This document shows, in pieces, positions 16,861-26,933 of a stretch of DNA of 64,000 bases. Both the position numbers and the translations under genes were made by a program. The notes under the pieces were generated by a model that was given only the letters and a program-made list of their open reading frames with translations, did no database searches and was not told the origin of the DNA. The stretch spans positions 1 to 64,000 of the forward strand of contig NZ_QEIO01000005.1 in NCBI RefSeq assembly GCF_003336425.1. The letters are read 5' to 3'. The stretch is from Marinitenerispora sediminis (GTDB taxonomy: Bacteria; Actinomycetota; Actinomycetes; Streptosporangiales; Streptosporangiaceae). Position 1 is the first letter of the stretch. Each line of letters begins with the position of its first letter.

Positions 16861-18294
16861 ATGGTGGTCGGCGAACGGCGGATCAACGGCCATCTCCTGG
16901 CCCGGCTGGTCGAGGTCGGCGCGGACGAGCGGCCCTACTACCACGCGCTCGGCCGCGCCATCAGCGGGCTCGTCCTGGACGGCCGCATCCCCACCCACAC
17001 CCGGCTGCCGGCCGAACGCGACCTCGCCGCGGCGCTGGGGGTGAGCCGCAACACCGTGACGGCGGCCTACACCTGGCTGCGCGAGCACGGCTACCTGGAC
17101 AGCCGCCAGGGGGCCGGGAGCTGGACCGCGCTCCCGCGGGTCGGGAGCGGGCGGGCGGCGTTCGTGCCCGACACCGAGCGGATCGACCTCGGCGTCGCCG
17201 CGCCGCCCGCCATCGGCGGACTGGAGGAGGCCGCCCGCGCCGCGGTGGAGCGGCTCCCCGCGCACGTCGGCGGGCAGGGGTACACCCTCTACGGCCTGCC
17301 CGAACTGCGGCACCTCATCGCCCGGCGCTTCACCGAGCGCGGGCTGCCCACCACCCCCGACCAGATCATGGTCACCAACGGCGCCCAGCAGTCGATCTCG
17401 CTGCTCATGGAGCTCCTCGTGGAGCCGGGCGACGGAGTGCTGGTGGAGTCGCCGACCTACCCGCACGCCCTGGACACCGCCCGCCACCTCGACGCGCGGC
17501 TGCGCATCACCGGTGTGGGGCCGGAGGGCTGGAACATGGAGTGCGTCGTCGACGGCTTCCGCCAGTGGCGGCCGCGCGTGGCCTACCTCGTCCCCGACTT
17601 CCACAACCCCACCGCCGCCCTCATGGCAGAGCGGGACCGGGCCACCGTCGTGGCGGAGGCCCGGCGGGCCGGGACCACGCTCATCGTGGACGAGTCGGTG
17701 ACCGAGCTCGCCATCGACGGCGCCGAGCCGCCGCCTCCCATGGCCGTGCACGACACCGACGGCCGGGTGTTCACGATCGGCTCCACGGCCAAGCTCCTGT
17801 GGGGCGGCCTGCGCATCGGCTGGATCCGGGGGACCCCGCCCATGCTGGACCGGCTCATGGTGCTGCGGCAGCGCTTCGACCTCGCCAGCCCGATCGTGGA
17901 GCAGCTCACCGTCGCCGAACTGCTCTCGGACGTGCCGGGCGTGCGCGCCGAGCGCTCCCGCGACCTGCGCCGGCAGCGGGACGCCCTGGCGACCGCGCTC
18001 CGCGACCGGCTGCCCGACTGGAGGTTCGTCACTCCGGGCGGCGGGCTCGTCCTGTGGGCGAAGCTGCCGCAGCCCGTGGCGAGCAGGCTGGCGGAAGCGG
18101 CGAGCCGACACGGCGTCCGGGTGGCGCCGGGGCCGATCTTCGGCGCGGAGGGCACCCTGGAGCACTTCGTGCGGCTGGCCTACACGATGCGGCCCGAGGT
18201 GCTGGCCGACGCCGTCCGCCGGCTCGCGCACGCACACGCCGACGTCGCGGCCCGGCCGACCTCGGCGCCGGCGCCCGGGGAGCTGTACGTGTGA
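16861..18294 (+). CDS. MocR/PdxR-family regulator (GntR-aminotransferase)
   Basis: A 477-residue regulator. A GntR winged helix (LPAERDLAAALGVSRNTVTAAYTWL) at about 44-80 is fused to a fold-type I aminotransferase domain. The PLP lysine is in GSTAKLLWGGLRIGW, and the supporting motifs FHNPTAA and IVDES are present. Such proteins sense PLP or an amino-acid adduct and activate or repress a divergent gene, here the YczE-like membrane protein. The start is the ATG after GAGGAAG; an upstream TTG would put the operator inside the gene. Confidence 0.93.
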   Translation: MVVGERRINGHLLARLVEVGADERPYYHALGRAISGLVLDGRIPTHTRLPAERDLAAALGVSRNTVTAAYTWLREHGYLDSRQGAGSWTALPRVGSGRAAFVPDTERIDLGVAAPPAIGGLEEAARAAVERLPAHVGGQGYTLYGLPELRHLIARRFTERGLPTTPDQIMVTNGAQQSISLLMELLVEPGDGVLVESPTYPHALDTARHLDARLRITGVGPEGWNMECVVDGFRQWRPRVAYLVPDFHNPTAALMAERDRATVVAEARRAGTTLIVDESVTELAIDGAEPPPPMAVHDTDGRVFTIGSTAKLLWGGLRIGWIRGTPPMLDRLMVLRQRFDLASPIVEQLTVAELLSDVPGVRAERSRDLRRQRDALATALRDRLPDWRFVTPGGGLVLWAKLPQPVASRLAEAASRHGVRVAPGPIFGAEGTLEHFVRLAYTMRPEVLADAVRRLAHAHADVAARPTSAPAPGELYV

Positions 18295-18331
18295 GGGCGG
18301 AGGCGGACCGGTGCGCCGGCCTCCGCGGCCC

Positions 18332-19045
18332 TCAGCTCCGGCCGATCCAGTGGTAGCGGCGCTCCGGGCGCCCGGCCGCGCCGTAGCGGAGCCGTACCTC
18401 CGCCTCCCCGGTCTCCACCAGGTGCTCCAGGTAGCGGCGGGCGCTGACCCTGGACAGGCCGACCAGATCGCCGCACTCGGTGGCCGACAGGTCACCCGCC
18501 GCGCGCAGCGCCCGGCCCACCAGCTCGCGGGTCTGCGGGGTGAGCCCCTTGGGCAGGTCCTCGGCGCGCCCGCCGCCGAACATCCGGTCCACCTCGGCCT
18601 GGCCGATCTCCGGGCCGGCTGACAGCCGCTGGTCGATGCGGCGGTAGCGGTCCAGCCGCTCCCACAGCGCCTCGCGGGTGAACGGCTTGATGAGGTAGTG
18701 CACCACGCCGCCGCGCATGGCCGCGCGGATGGTGGCCACGTCGCGCGCGGCGGTGACCGCCAGGACGTCGACCTCCGGACCAGGTGCCTCCCGCAGCCGC
18801 CGGAGCACCTCCAGGCCGGACATGTCCGGGAGGTAGATGTCGAGCAGCACCAGGTCGGGGCGCAGCCGCGCGGCCGCCGTCAGCGCCGCCGCGCCGGTGT
18901 GCGCCTCGCCGACCACCGTGAAGCCCGCGACGCGCTGCACCAGACCGCGGTTGACCCGCGCCACCATGAAGTCGTCGTCGACGACGAGGACCCGGACGTC
19001 GGTCGCGGCGGGCGCGCCGGGCTCGGTGCTTCGGGGCATGGTCAT
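18332..19045 (-). CDS. Response regulator, CitB/DctR type
   Basis: A 237-residue two-component regulator. The receiver domain has the acidic pocket VVDDDF, phosphoacceptor Asp in LLDIYLPDMSG, and the conserved Lys in LIKPF. The C-terminal HTH (DLSATECGDLVGLSRVSARR) is of the CitB/DpiA kind, which controls di- and tricarboxylate uptake. Its start overlaps the end of the kinase gene by 4 bases, so the two are translationally coupled. The adjacent tctCBA genes are the obvious target. Confidence 0.93.
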   Translation of the reverse strand: MTMPRSTEPGAPAATDVRVLVVDDDFMVARVNRGLVQRVAGFTVVGEAHTGAAALTAAARLRPDLVLLDIYLPDMSGLEVLRRLREAPGPEVDVLAVTAARDVATIRAAMRGGVVHYLIKPFTREALWERLDRYRRIDQRLSAGPEIGQAEVDRMFGGGRAEDLPKGLTPQTRELVGRALRAAGDLSATECGDLVGLSRVSARRYLEHLVETGEAEVRLRYGAAGRPERRYHWIGRS

Positions 19046-20721
19046 CTCGCAGTCGCTCCTGTGCCCGCGGCGCCGGAGACCGCCGGCAGCCCCTCCGCCG
19101 CGTCCCCTATCGGCAGCCGGGCGGTGAACACGGCCCCGCCCGCGTTGCGGACGCTCACCGTGCCGCCGCGGCGCCGGCAGATCAGCCGGATGATGGCCAG
19201 CCCCAGGCCGCGGGGGTCGGAGCCGGCCGACTCCTTCGTGCTGAAGCCCTGCCGGAAGATCTCCTCCGCCAGCTCCTCGGCGACGCCCGGACCGGTGTCG
19301 CGCACGGAGACGACCAGGAACCCGCCGCCGTCCGCGTCCGCGCCCGCGGGGTCGCGGCAGGCCTCCACCCGCACCGTCCCGGACCCCTCGCCCCGCAGCG
19401 CGTCCAGCGCGTTGTCGACCAGGTTGCCGACCACCGTGACCAGGTCGGCGGACAGCGCGGGGTCCAGCGGCGGCACCCGGGTGCCGCCGGCGAGTTCGAA
19501 GCGCACGCCCCGCTCGGCGGCCATGGCGGCCTTGGCGATCAGCAGCGCGGCCAGGGACGGGTCGGCCACGCGGTCGGTGACGTCGGCCGTCAGCCGCTCC
19601 TGGTTGTGGACCGTGCGCATGACGAACCGGGTGACCTCGTCGTACTCCTCCAGCGCGATGAGGCCGCTGATGGTGTGCAGCCGGTTGGAGAAGTCGTGCG
19701 CCTGGGCGCGCAGGGCGTCGGTGGTGTGCCGGGTGACGTCGAGCTCCCGGCGCAGCTCCACCAGCTCGGTGCGGTCCCGCAGCGTGGTGACCGATCCGAT
19801 CCGCTCGCCCCGGGAGGTCATCGGCATCCGGTTCAACGTGATGACCCGGTCCTCCAGGAGCACCACCTGCTCGACCCCCTCACCGCCGCCGGCCAGCACC
19901 TCGTGCAGCCGCTCCGGCAGACCGAGGTCGGCCAGCGTCCGCCCCAGGCAGTCGGCGGGCAGGCCGAGCAGGTCGATCGCCTGCCGGTTGGCGAGCGTGA
20001 CCCGGTCGACCAGGTCCAGCCCGAGCACGCCTTCCTTGACACCGTGCAGCATGGCCTCGCGCTGCTCCACCGTCGCGGCGATCTCGCCGGGCTCCATGCC
20101 GAGGGTCTGGCGCTTGATCCGGGCGGCCAGCAGCAGCGATCCGGCGGCGCCGAGCCCGCCGGCCACCCCGAGGTAGATGCCCAGGTACGGCGCGGCGGTG
20201 ATGGCGTGCTGCCACCAGCTGGGGGAGGTCTGCCCGATCGCGACCAGGCCGGTCAGCCGCCCGCGGTCGTTGAACACCGGGACGTGCGCGACGAGGGTCG
20301 GCCGGAACTCGTGCGGCTCCCACGGCTCGGGGACGGCCGGGCCGATCCAGGAGCGTCCGGACAGCACGGTGCTCTCGCCCAGGGCGATGGTCCGCCCGAT
20401 GTCGTCGGGGTCGTGGGAGGTGAGGATCGTGCCGTGCTCGTCGGCCACCACGATCGAGGTGAGGCCGGTGACGCCGCTGGTGTTCTCCGCCGTGCTGGCC
20501 AGCGGGGAGGGCAGCTCCTGGTCCAGCGCGAGACGCACGGCCGGCATGGCCGCCATGCTCTCGGCGGTGGACTGCAGCCGCCGGCCCTGCAGCGACTCGT
20601 ACCGGGAGAACGACTGGCCCAGCGACAGGGCCGCGACGGCGGTCAGCACCCCGACCATGATCGCCAACTGGAAGGCGAGGAACTGGCGGGCCAGTGACCA
20701 GCGCCGATGGGTGGCTCGCAC
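19042..20721 (-). CDS. Sensor histidine kinase, CitA/DcuS type
   Basis: A 559-residue membrane kinase. A first helix (FLAFQLAIMVGVLTAVAALSL), an extracytoplasmic PAS-like sensor of about 150 residues, a second helix (YLGIYLGVAGGLGAAGSLLLAA), a cytoplasmic PAS, then the phosphoacceptor box HDFSNRLHTISGLI and ATPase motifs DNALDAL, DTGPGV and GLGLAI. CitA-type sensors bind citrate or C4-dicarboxylates outside the cell. GTG is chosen because GGGGAGGGG lies 5 bases upstream; the ATG 36 bases earlier has no ribosome site. It forms one operon with the response regulator and faces away from the tct operon. Confidence 0.92.
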   Translation of the reverse strand: MRATHRRWSLARQFLAFQLAIMVGVLTAVAALSLGQSFSRYESLQGRRLQSTAESMAAMPAVRLALDQELPSPLASTAENTSGVTGLTSIVVADEHGTILTSHDPDDIGRTIALGESTVLSGRSWIGPAVPEPWEPHEFRPTLVAHVPVFNDRGRLTGLVAIGQTSPSWWQHAITAAPYLGIYLGVAGGLGAAGSLLLAARIKRQTLGMEPGEIAATVEQREAMLHGVKEGVLGLDLVDRVTLANRQAIDLLGLPADCLGRTLADLGLPERLHEVLAGGGEGVEQVVLLEDRVITLNRMPMTSRGERIGSVTTLRDRTELVELRRELDVTRHTTDALRAQAHDFSNRLHTISGLIALEEYDEVTRFVMRTVHNQERLTADVTDRVADPSLAALLIAKAAMAAERGVRFELAGGTRVPPLDPALSADLVTVVGNLVDNALDALRGEGSGTVRVEACRDPAGADADGGGFLVVSVRDTGPGVAEELAEEIFRQGFSTKESAGSDPRGLGLAIIRLICRRRGGTVSVRNAGGAVFTARLPIGDAAEGLPAVSGAAGTGATAR

Positions 20722-20796
20722 GGTGCCCCTCCCCGAAAAAGCGGCGTGGCGTGGCATTCGTCACAAAGATCACACGGGTTCGGGGTTTACGCGACC

Positions 20797-20820
20797 GTTT
20801 CCCATGGATCGGGCGGAAAC
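20797..20820. promoter_or_regulatory. Inverted repeat upstream of sensor kinase
   Basis: GTTTCC (20797-20802) and GGAAAC (20815-20820) are exact inverted arms in the 437-base gap between the divergent sensor kinase and secreted-protein genes. The nearby CGATATCG and TTATAACC give this gap an AT-rich patch that probably holds promoters. No gene is visible between 20722 and 21158. Confidence 0.35.
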
Positions 20821-21158
20821 GCCGTCGATATCGTTATAACCACCGACGTCACGGGTCCGCTGGGTCACCGCCGCGGGACGTCGCGTCACGGTTCCCCCGC
20901 CCGGGCCGCATGAGGCGCCGAAGGGACACCGGGCCGTCCGTCCGGACCGGCGGGCGGGCGAACCGGCCCCGCACGCCAAGGCGTGGGCGCTCAGGCCGGA
21001 CGGCGAGCGTCCGCACCGCCGGTGCCGTCGACGGTGGTCTCCGGTGAGGTGGGCGAAGACTCCGCGTCAAGCGTCCGTGGACGCAAGATCATGGACACGT
21101 CGCGGGACGAACGATGACCATGGAGCGCCCGACGGACCGAATACGGAGGGGCCCTGAC

Positions 21159-21509
21159 GTGCCGATGTCCTCCCGCGTTGCCGCTGTGGCCGCTGCCGCG
21201 ACCCTCGCCTTCGCCACCGTTGGTCTCTCCGCCCCCACCGCAAGGGCGGCCACCACCGCCGGGACGGGCGGCGCGCTGAGCAGTGCCGCGACGATCTGCC
21301 CTTATGAGACCACCAGATCCACCCCGCGCTGCACGATGAAGGAGGACAGCACCGCCGTCGGCAGCTGGTCGTCGGGGGCCAGGGTCAACATCTATCAGGG
21401 CTCTCTCCGCAACGGCGGACTGCGCACCACGGCCACCTACCAGGACGGGCTGTCCTACTGGGTGACCGCGTCGCATGTCCGGTCGACGGGCGCGTCCTGC
21501 CGGTCCTAG
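21159..21509 (+). CDS. Small secreted protein
   Basis: A 116-residue protein with a clear Sec signal peptide (MPMSSRVAAVAAAATLAFATV, cleavage likely after ARA). The mature part of about 80 residues has three Cys and a pattern (VGSWSSGARVNIYQGS, TATYQDGLSYWVTASHV) that resembles a bacterial SH3-like fold. GTG is chosen because GGAGGGG is 8 bases upstream; an ATG two codons later is possible. A strong terminator follows. Role unknown; it is a monocistronic unit between the kinase and the transporter. Confidence 0.8.
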   Translation: MPMSSRVAAVAAAATLAFATVGLSAPTARAATTAGTGGALSSAATICPYETTRSTPRCTMKEDSTAVGSWSSGARVNIYQGSLRNGGLRTTATYQDGLSYWVTASHVRSTGASCRS

Positions 21510-21536
21510 CACGCCACCGCCGTCCGGACGGCCGGC

Positions 21537-21572
21537 CCGCCGCGCCCCCGTCCGCCGACGGGGGCGCGGCGG
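21537..21572 (+). terminator. Strong hairpin terminator
   Basis: A perfect 16-base stem (21537-21552 with 21557-21572) and a 4-base loop CGCC, followed by TCTTCTC, 28 bases after the secreted-protein stop codon. It separates that gene from the tct operon. Confidence 0.8.
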
Positions 21573-21733
21573 TCTTCTCACTGCGGGAGCCGCGGACCTT
21601 CGGCGATCGGGCGGCACCACCGGCCCGTCCGCCGGCCGCGACGAGGAGCGGGTACGCCCAGCGCCCACCGCGGTGGCGAGGCTCGCCGCTGACATGACCA
21701 CAAAGAACACAACCAACTTTGCCTCCGTAAAGG

Positions 21734-21758
21734 TGACCCGGGACACACTCCCGGGTCA
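21734..21758. promoter_or_regulatory. 9-base inverted repeat in tct leader
   Basis: TGACCCGGG (21734-21742), 7-base spacer, CCCGGGTCA (21750-21758). It follows an AT-rich patch (about 21700-21730) that probably holds the promoter, about 180 bases before tctC. It could be the response-regulator site or an mRNA leader hairpin. Confidence 0.5.
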
Positions 21759-21936
21759 GGATCGGCGGCATCCCGATCCGCCTGGTGGACCGGACCGCCC
21801 GTCCGACTCCTCCCCAAGGCCGGCGGGCGCGCGGCTCCGCGCGCTCCCGGCCCTCCCCGAACGGGCCCGCGTGCCGTCCCCTCCCCTTCGGAGGCACGCC
21901 GCGTCCGGTCCACCAGGCCCCCTGGAGGAGAAGACC

Positions 21937-22947
21937 GTGTTTGCGTTTGCGTCTGGACCCCAGCGACCGCGCGCCCTCGTGGCCGCCGTTCTCACCGCCG
22001 CGCTCGCCGGCACCGCGCTCACCGGCTGCGGGGCGCAGGCCGGGCAGGCCGACGGCGCACCCGTCACCGGGCTGCGCATCATGGTGCCCAACGCGCCCGG
22101 CGGCGGGTACGACGTCACCGCGCGCAGCGCCGCCAAGGCGATGGAGGACGGCGGGCTCGCCCGCAACGTCGAGGTGTTCAACCTCCCCGGCGCCGGCGGC
22201 ACCGTCGGGCTCGCCCGGGTGGTCAGCGAGGAGGGCAACGGCTCGCTGCTCATGAGCATGGGCCTGGGGGTAGTGGGCGCCTCGTTCACCAACGAGTCCG
22301 CCGCCACGCTCGCCGACACCACGCCGATCGCCCGGCTGACCGAGGAACCCGATGTCATCGTGGTGCCCGCCGACTCCGAGTACGGCGACTTCGAGCAGCT
22401 GCTGGACGCGTGGCGCGAGGACCCGGGCGGCGTCCCGGTCGGCGGAGGCTCCTCACCCGGCGGTCCCGACCACCTCGCGCCCATGCTCACCGCCGCGGCC
22501 GCCGGGATCGAGCCCCAGGACGTGAACTACATCCCCTACGACGGCGGCGGCGAGCTGCTCGCGGCGGTGCTCGGCGGCCAGGTCGAGTTCGGCGTCTCCG
22601 GAGCGGCGGAGTACGCCGACCAGATCGAGGCCGGCGAACTGCGCGTCCTCGCGGTCACCAGCGCCGAGCCGGTCCCCGGCCTCGACGCGCTCACGCTCAG
22701 GGACCACGGACTGGACGTCGACTTCACCAACTGGCGCGGCCTCGTGGCGCCGCCCGGGCTCTCGGAAGAGGACGAGCAGGCGCTGCGCGACCTCGTCGAC
22801 CGGTTCCACGAGAGCGAGGAGTGGCAGCAGACCCTGGAGACCAACGGCTGGACCGACGCCTACCTGACCGGCGACGAGTTCGGCACCTTCCTCCAGGAGG
22901 AGACCGACCGCGTGGAGAGCGTGCTCGGCAGTCTGGGGCTCGTGTGA
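21937..22947 (+). CDS. tctC: Tripartite tricarboxylate transporter, solute-binding lipoprotein
   Basis: A 336-residue Bug-family binding protein that captures a carboxylate outside the membrane. The signal peptide ends in the lipobox ALTGC, so it is lipid-anchored. Family motifs [18 protein letters not shown] and [14 protein letters not shown] start the mature part. GTG start with GGAGGAG 6 bases upstream; the ORF can be read further back but without a ribosome site. tctB follows with a GTGA overlap. Confidence 0.95.
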   Translation: MFAFASGPQRPRALVAAVLTAALAGTALTGCGAQAGQADGAPVTGLRIMVPNAPGGGYDVTARSAAKAMEDGGLARNVEVFNLPGAGGTVGLARVVSEEGNGSLLMSMGLGVVGASFTNESAATLADTTPIARLTEEPDVIVVPADSEYGDFEQLLDAWREDPGGVPVGGGSSPGGPDHLAPMLTAAAAGIEPQDVNYIPYDGGGELLAAVLGGQVEFGVSGAAEYADQIEAGELRVLAVTSAEPVPGLDALTLRDHGLDVDFTNWRGLVAPPGLSEEDEQALRDLVDRFHESEEWQQTLETNGWTDAYLTGDEFGTFLQEETDRVESVLGSLGLV

Positions 22948-23471
22948 GCGCCCCGCCCTCCGCGGCGCCGCCGCGCGACGCACGCGCCCCGTGGTGGGGC
23001 CGCGCCGAGCTCGGCGTCGCCGCCTTCCTCTACCTCGTCGCCGCGCTGGTCCTCGTGGACGCCGCCGGACTGGACGCCGGCGTCACCCAGCGCGGCCCGG
23101 TGGGCCCGGCCGCCGTGCCGGTCGGGGTGGGGCTGCTCCTCATCGTGGTCGCCACCGTGCTCGCCGTCGACGTGCTGCGCGGCGGGCGCGGCGCCGCCGA
23201 GGACGGCGAGGACGTCGACCCGGAGGCCACCAGCGACTGGCGCACCGTGGCCCTGCTGGCCGGCGCGTTCCTCACCAACGCCGCGCTGATCGACATCGCC
23301 GGCTGGATCATCTCCGGGGCCCTGCTCTTCTGGGGATCGGCCTTCGCGCTCGGCAGCCGGCACTGGATCCGCGACCCGCTGATCTCGGTGGGCCTGTCGG
23401 CCGGCACCCACCTGCTGTTCGGCTCGCTGGGCATCTGGCTGCCGGCCGGCCCGTTCACCGGGGTGATCTGA
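22944..23471 (+). CDS. tctB: Tripartite tricarboxylate transporter, small membrane subunit
   Basis: A 175-residue protein with four membrane helices ([72 protein letters not shown]) and the family's C-terminal LPAGPF. The GTG start overlaps the tctC stop (GTGA) and its stop overlaps the tctA start (TGATG), so all three are translationally coupled. Confidence 0.93.
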   Translation: MSAPPSAAPPRDARAPWWGRAELGVAAFLYLVAALVLVDAAGLDAGVTQRGPVGPAAVPVGVGLLLIVVATVLAVDVLRGGRGAAEDGEDVDPEATSDWRTVALLAGAFLTNAALIDIAGWIISGALLFWGSAFALGSRHWIRDPLISVGLSAGTHLLFGSLGIWLPAGPFTGVI

Positions 23472-25009
23472 TGCTGGAGACGATCGACAACCTGCTCCAG
23501 GGGTTCGCCACCGCGCTCACGCCCGTCAACCTGCTGTACGCGCTGCTCGGCGTGGCGGTGGGGACCGCGATCGGCGTGCTGCCGGGCATCGGTCCAGCCA
23601 TGGCGGTCGCCCTGCTGCTGCCCATCACCTACGGGCTGGACCCCGTCGGCGCGTTCATCATGTTCGCCGGCATCTACTACGGCGGCATGTACGGCGGGTC
23701 CACCACCGCGATCCTGATCAACACGCCGGGCGAGGCGGCGTCGGTCATCACGGCGGTCGAGGGCAACAAGATGGCCAAGCGCGGCCGCGCCGCCCAGGCG
23801 CTGGCCACCGCCGCCATCGGCTCCTTCGTGGCCGGGACCATCGGCACCCTGATGCTGGTGTTCCTCGCGCCGGTCATGGTCGGGCTCGCGCTGACCTTCG
23901 GCGCCGCCGAGTACTTCGCGGTGATGCTGCTGGCCTTCGTCGCCGCCTGCTCGGTGCTCGGCTCCTCCCGGGTCCGGGGCTTCGCCTCCCTCGGGATCGG
24001 CCTCGCCATCGGACTCATCGGACTGGACCCCACCACCGGCCAGTCCCGGCTGAGCTACGGCATCCCGCAGCTGGCCGACGGCATCGACGTGGTGATCGTC
24101 GCGGTCGGCATCTTCGCGGTCGGCGAGGCGCTGTGGGTGGCGTCCCGGCTGCGCCGCACCCCGGCCGAGGTGATCCCGGTCGGGCGGGTGTGGATGGGGC
24201 GCGAGGACTGGAAGCGCTCGTGGAAGCCGTGGCTGCGCGGCAGCTTCATCGGCTTTCCCTTCGGGGCGCTGCCGGCCGGGGGCTCGGAACTGCCCACCTT
24301 CCTCTCCTACATGCTGGAGCGGCGGCTCTCCAAGCACCGGGCCGAGTTCGGATCGGGCGCGATCGAGGGCGTGGCCGGCCCCGAGGCCACCAACAACTCC
24401 TCGGCGGCGGGCGTGCTGGTGCCGATGCTCACCCTCGGGCTGCCCACCACGGCGGTGTCCGCGGTCATGCTCACGGCCTTCCAGCAGTACGGCCTGCAGC
24501 CCGGTCCGCTGCTGTTCGAACGCGAGCCCGAACTGGTCTGGGGGCTTATCGCGAGCCTGTTCATCGGCAACACCATGCTGCTGGCCCTCAACCTGCCGCT
24601 GGCGCCGATGTGGGCCCGCCTGCTGCACATCCCCCGGCCCTACCTGTACGCGGGCATCCTGTTCTTCGCGAGCCTGGGCATGTACGCGGTGAACGCGTCC
24701 CCGCTGGACCTGGTGCTGCTGCTCCTCCTCGGCGGCCTCGGGTTCATGATGCGCAGGTTCGGGCTGCCGGTCATCCCGGTGATCATCGGAACGATCCTCG
24801 GGCCCATGGCTGAGCTCCAGCTGCGCCGCGCCCTGCAGATCTCGGACGGCGACCTCGCCGGCCTGGTGACCTCGCCGCTCACCATCGGGGTGTACGCGAT
24901 CGTCGCGGTGCTGCTGCTGTGGCCGATGGTCCGATTCCTGCGGGGGCGGCGCCGTCCCGCCGCTCCCGTCTCCGCGGGCGAGAGAACCGGAGAAGAGGCC
25001 GCGGGGTGA
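23471..25009 (+). CDS. tctA: Tripartite tricarboxylate transporter, large membrane subunit
   Basis: A 512-residue permease with about 11-12 helices. Signature motifs are [42 protein letters not shown] and [21 protein letters not shown]. It makes the channel for proton- or sodium-driven carboxylate uptake with tctB and tctC. The C-terminus has a basic tail after the last helix. It is the last gene of the operon. Confidence 0.97.
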   Translation: MLETIDNLLQGFATALTPVNLLYALLGVAVGTAIGVLPGIGPAMAVALLLPITYGLDPVGAFIMFAGIYYGGMYGGSTTAILINTPGEAASVITAVEGNKMAKRGRAAQALATAAIGSFVAGTIGTLMLVFLAPVMVGLALTFGAAEYFAVMLLAFVAACSVLGSSRVRGFASLGIGLAIGLIGLDPTTGQSRLSYGIPQLADGIDVVIVAVGIFAVGEALWVASRLRRTPAEVIPVGRVWMGREDWKRSWKPWLRGSFIGFPFGALPAGGSELPTFLSYMLERRLSKHRAEFGSGAIEGVAGPEATNNSSAAGVLVPMLTLGLPTTAVSAVMLTAFQQYGLQPGPLLFEREPELVWGLIASLFIGNTMLLALNLPLAPMWARLLHIPRPYLYAGILFFASLGMYAVNASPLDLVLLLLLGGLGFMMRRFGLPVIPVIIGTILGPMAELQLRRALQISDGDLAGLVTSPLTIGVYAIVAVLLLWPMVRFLRGRRRPAAPVSAGERTGEEAAG

Positions 25010-25174
25010 CGCGGCTGACCGGCTGACTCGCCACCCTCGCGCGTCCGTGCCGCCATGTGCGGGCGGGCGCGCGGGGCGTTCGCAACGGCAGGTCAACGGG
25101 GATGCGTGGCGACGGTTCCGAAGGGCGGCCCTCCTCGGCGCCGCGACCGCCCGTTCGTCCGGTGGCGCGGCGGA

Positions 25175-25918
25175 TCAATCGAGGCGGAGGTCCCAGGGTT
25201 CCCACACGATCAGGATCCTCGCGGCGTCCCACCGATGGACACTACCGATGTAGGGGACGCGCCGACCGATGTCGTACGTCATGCGCAACGCGCCCGCGTG
25301 CGGGAACCAGCGGCCGTCCCGCACCTCCTCGTCAGGCGGGCCGCCGATGTAGGAGTCCGTGCTGCCCACGGCGCGCAACGCCAACTGCTCGGCCGCCGTC
25401 TCGATGTCGAGGATCCAGTGCTCCAGGCCGCCGCAGAACCACTGCGTCCGGTGCAGAACCACGTCCTCCAGGCGGGCGGTCCCCGGTTCCTGCCCGGGCC
25501 GCGGGGGCAGCAGCGACGGCACCGCGTGGTCGGTCACCGGATCCGGCTCCGCGTCCGGGGCGGCCGGTGCGTTGCGCGGAGCGCGCTGGAGCCACCGCAG
25601 GTAGTCGCGCCGCTTCTCCTCGAACCGCCGCCGGTCCTCGGCGCGGCGCCAGCGCCGAGCCGCCGGCTCCAGATCGAGGTGCCGCCGCCAGCACGCCCCG
25701 CAGACCCGGTGCTCGACCCGGATCCGCTCGGTGACGGTCGTGTTCACATCGACGAAGAACGGAAACCTCGTCGCCCCCCGGGTCCACCTTCGGCAGACCC
25801 CGCAGCGCCGGGGCAGGAGGCCCCGCCCCCGGGGCCGGACCTGGCCGTTCCACGTCAGCCCGTGCCGCAGGCAGGACAGCCCGTCCAGGACGTCCCGGAG
25901 CCGGTCGGCGAACCTCAC
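25175..25918 (-). CDS. Hypothetical protein with Cys pairs
   Basis: A 247-residue soluble protein, unrecognised. The N-terminal third has two CxxC motifs (RRCGVCRRW and RVCGACWRRH) that could bind zinc. The middle is a charged helix (RRAEDRRRFEEKRRDYLRWL), and the C-terminal 90 residues are Trp- and Gly-rich (TQWFCGGLEHWILDIE, DGRWFPHAGALRMTYDIG). GTG start with GGGGAG 6 bases upstream. It stands alone between convergent tctA and the lipase-like gene. Confidence 0.65.
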   Translation of the reverse strand: MRFADRLRDVLDGLSCLRHGLTWNGQVRPRGRGLLPRRCGVCRRWTRGATRFPFFVDVNTTVTERIRVEHRVCGACWRRHLDLEPAARRWRRAEDRRRFEEKRRDYLRWLQRAPRNAPAAPDAEPDPVTDHAVPSLLPPRPGQEPGTARLEDVVLHRTQWFCGGLEHWILDIETAAEQLALRAVGSTDSYIGGPPDEEVRDGRWFPHAGALRMTYDIGRRVPYIGSVHRWDAARILIVWEPWDLRLD

Positions 25919-26090
25919 CGGCGGCTCCCCTCACGGACGGATCGCGGGGGACGGGCGGGGCAACGGCAGCGGCCGCCGTCCAGCGGCCGAAGCGCCTGCG
26001 CGGTCATGGTGCCTCCCACCGGTGTGCGGGGCTCTGGCGGTCCGGTCCTGGCCGGGCGCGGTGACCCCGGGCGGCGTCGCCGGTGACGGG

Positions 26091-26933
26091 TCAGTGCGGC
26101 CGGGAACCGGAGGCGGCCGTCACCCGCTCGGCGAACCGGACGACCTCGGCCAGCACCTCGGCGCGGTCGGTCTCGTTGAACACCTCGTGCCGCGCGCCGG
26201 GGAAGATCCGCGCCGCGGCGTCGGAGCCGGCCAGCCGGGCGACGCCGGCCGCGGAGTCGGCGAGCGGCACCAGCCGGTCGTCGGAGCCGTGCAGCCACAG
26301 CAGCGGGAGCGTGCCCAGGCTCCCGGCCTCGGTGATCCTGGCCAGCTCGGTGGTGATCGCCCGCAGCGTCGTCCGGCGGAACGGGCCGTGCCAGACGAGC
26401 TCGTCCGCGACGTAGGACTCGCCCACCGCGGGGTCGCGCGACAGCGTGGCCGGATCGATCGGGGTGTCCGGGATCTCCGCGTGGGACAGCAGCTCCTCGG
26501 CGGAGCGCCAGCGCCCCAGCACCGGGCCGGACAGTACGAGCCCCGCGAGACCGTCCGGGTGCAGCTGGGCGTAGCGCGCGGCGATCAGGCCGCCCATCGA
26601 ATGGCCCACGAGCACGAGCGGGATCGTCCGGTAGGCGGTGCGCGCCTGGGTGACGAGCCGGTGGACGTCGGTCACGACGTCCGTGAAGTCCTCGATCAGC
26701 ACCCGTTCCCCGTCCGAACGGCCGTGCCCCTGGTGGTCCAGGCCGTAGACCACCGCGCCGCGCCCGCACAGGTACTCCGCGACGTGGCCGTAGCGCCCGA
26801 TGTGCTCCCCGTAGCCGTGCACCAGCACGGCCAGCCAGCCCGGCTCGCCGGACTCGGCCGCCCACGCCCGTGCCGCCAGCCGCCGCGAGCCGTTCGGGCC
26901 GCCCGGCAGACTCCACTCCCGCATCCGCACCAT
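26091..26933 (-). CDS. Alpha/beta hydrolase, monoacylglycerol-lipase-like
   Basis: A 280-residue serine hydrolase. HGYGEHIGRYGHVAEYL gives the oxyanion region, GLDHQGHGRSDG and the nucleophile elbow VGHSMGG are the classic lysophospholipase/monoacylglycerol-lipase motifs. Asp in HGSDDRLVP and His in GARHEVFNE complete the triad. Start ATG with GAGGGGG upstream; a nearby ATG three codons on is possible. It is divergent from moaA. Confidence 0.92.
   Translation of the reverse strand: MVRMREWSLPGGPNGSRRLAARAWAAESGEPGWLAVLVHGYGEHIGRYGHVAEYLCGRGAVVYGLDHQGHGRSDGERVLIEDFTDVVTDVHRLVTQARTAYRTIPLVLVGHSMGGLIAARYAQLHPDGLAGLVLSGPVLGRWRSAEELLSHAEIPDTPIDPATLSRDPAVGESYVADELVWHGPFRRTTLRAITTELARITEAGSLGTLPLLWLHGSDDRLVPLADSAAGVARLAGSDAAARIFPGARHEVFNETDRAEVLAEVVRFAERVTAASGSRPH

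Noticed and set aside
23030-25096. 688-residue minus-strand frame
   Set aside because: Antisense to tctB/tctA; His/Asp/Gln-rich shadow typical of high-GC DNA.
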